NCBI GenBank assembly: GCA_003497505.1 | Contig: DNNV01000331.1 | Location: 1 to 5,410, forward strand | DNA from: Clostridiales bacterium | Lineage (GTDB): Bacteria > Bacillota > Clostridia > Tissierellales > Sedimentibacteraceae | Direction of reading: 5' to 3' | DNA: 5,410 bases | Part shown: positions 5,152 to 5,410 of the stretch, piece after piece | Layout: each line of letters opens with the position of its first letter | Numbering within the stretch: position 1 is the stretch's first letter | Notes under the pieces: generated by a model | What the model was told of the DNA's origin: nothing | Databases searched by the model: none | What the model saw: the letters and a program-made list of their open reading frames with translations, nothing else | Translations under genes and position numbers: made by a program

Positions 5152-5410
5152 ATGATTAGTAACAAGGAAATGCACAATACATGCCATATGAGCGACAAAT
5201 GCATAAAGTATAATGAATGCCCTATGGTATTGGTGCAGAAGCTTTTGTCCGGCAAAAGAAAGATAATGATTTTGTGGTATTTAAGCGGAAAGATTCTCAG
5301 ATTTAATGATATTAAAAGAAGACTTCCGGATGTAACACAAAAAATGCTTACGCAGCAGTTAAGAAGCTTGGAAGATGATCACCTTATATTCAGGAACGTT
5401 TATCCTGTTG
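5152..5410 (+). CDS. HxlR (DUF24) family winged-helix regulator, N-terminal part (runs off window)
   Basis: The first 86 codons are present; typical family members have about 105-130 residues, so roughly the last quarter is cut off by the window edge. HxlR proteins are small dimeric DNA-binding regulators, several of which sense electrophiles or oxidants through cysteines. Residues 31-44 (LLSGKRKIMILWYL) match the family's conserved first helix, usually with GGKWK. FNDIKRRLPDVTQKMLTQQL (51-70) is the helix-turn-helix with the recognition helix, and RNVYPV (81-86) enters the wing. Cys23, in the ECPM context, is the position of the widely conserved N-terminal cysteine; Cys11 and Cys17 are additional and evenly spaced. 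The gene follows the fab terminator and has its own promoter, so it is probably not part of the fab operon. Its targets are unknown and may include itself through the inverted repeat at 5110-5134. Confidence 0.88.
   Translation, partial: MISNKEMHNTCHMSDKCIKYNECPMVLVQKLLSGKRKIMILWYLSGKILRFNDIKRRLPDVTQKMLTQQLRSLEDDHLIFRNVYPV

Noticed and set aside
1..5410. Mobile elements, CRISPR arrays, tRNA or rRNA genes
   Set aside because: I saw no transposase or integrase-like protein, no regularly spaced repeat array and no cloverleaf or rRNA-like segment.

Overview
The window is a compact type II (dissociated) fatty acid synthesis operon from a low-GC, Clostridia-like Firmicute. The reasons are the AT-rich base composition, frequent AGA/AGG arginine and ATA isoleucine codons, strong AGGAGG ribosome binding sites, the FMN-type enoyl reductase FabK in place of FabI, and the gene order acpP-fabK-fabD-fabG-fabF-fabZ. 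That order is the clostridial fab order with some members missing. The genus cannot be named from the sequence.

Layout: bases 3-77 are the last 24 codons of an upstream gene, probably the UDP-GlcNAc 2-epimerase wecB, followed by a hairpin at 96-124 that may end its transcript. Bases 125-266 hold the fab control region: a near-consensus promoter (TTGACA, 17-base spacer, TATACT) surrounded by palindromes, inverted repeats and an imperfect 18-base direct repeat. Six same-strand genes then run from 267 to 4921. A strong intrinsic terminator (510-533) lies between acpP and fabK. From fabK to fabZ the genes overlap by 8 bases or are separated by at most 44 bases, with no further terminator. A terminator at 4937-4970 closes the operon. 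Bases 4971-5151 are a regulatory intergenic region with two candidate promoters and three inverted repeats. From 5152 to the window edge is the first 86 codons of an HxlR (DUF24) family winged-helix regulator with three evenly spaced N-terminal cysteines.

Together the operon makes the carrier (AcpP), loads it with malonyl groups (FabD), condenses (FabF), reduces the ketone (FabG), dehydrates (FabZ) and reduces the enoyl double bond (FabK), which is a complete elongation cycle. The initiating condensing enzyme FabH, the acetyl-CoA carboxylase subunits, and the MarR-type regulator often found in clostridial fab clusters are not in this window. The terminator after acpP suggests that acpP is made in excess of the enzymes.

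I see no new enzymatic system. All six complete proteins are ordinary family members with their catalytic residues intact. The points worth a second look are regulatory: the acpP-fabK attenuator-like terminator, the repeat-rich fab promoter with no local regulator gene, and the cysteine-rich HxlR protein with a perfect 10-bp inverted repeat just before its gene.
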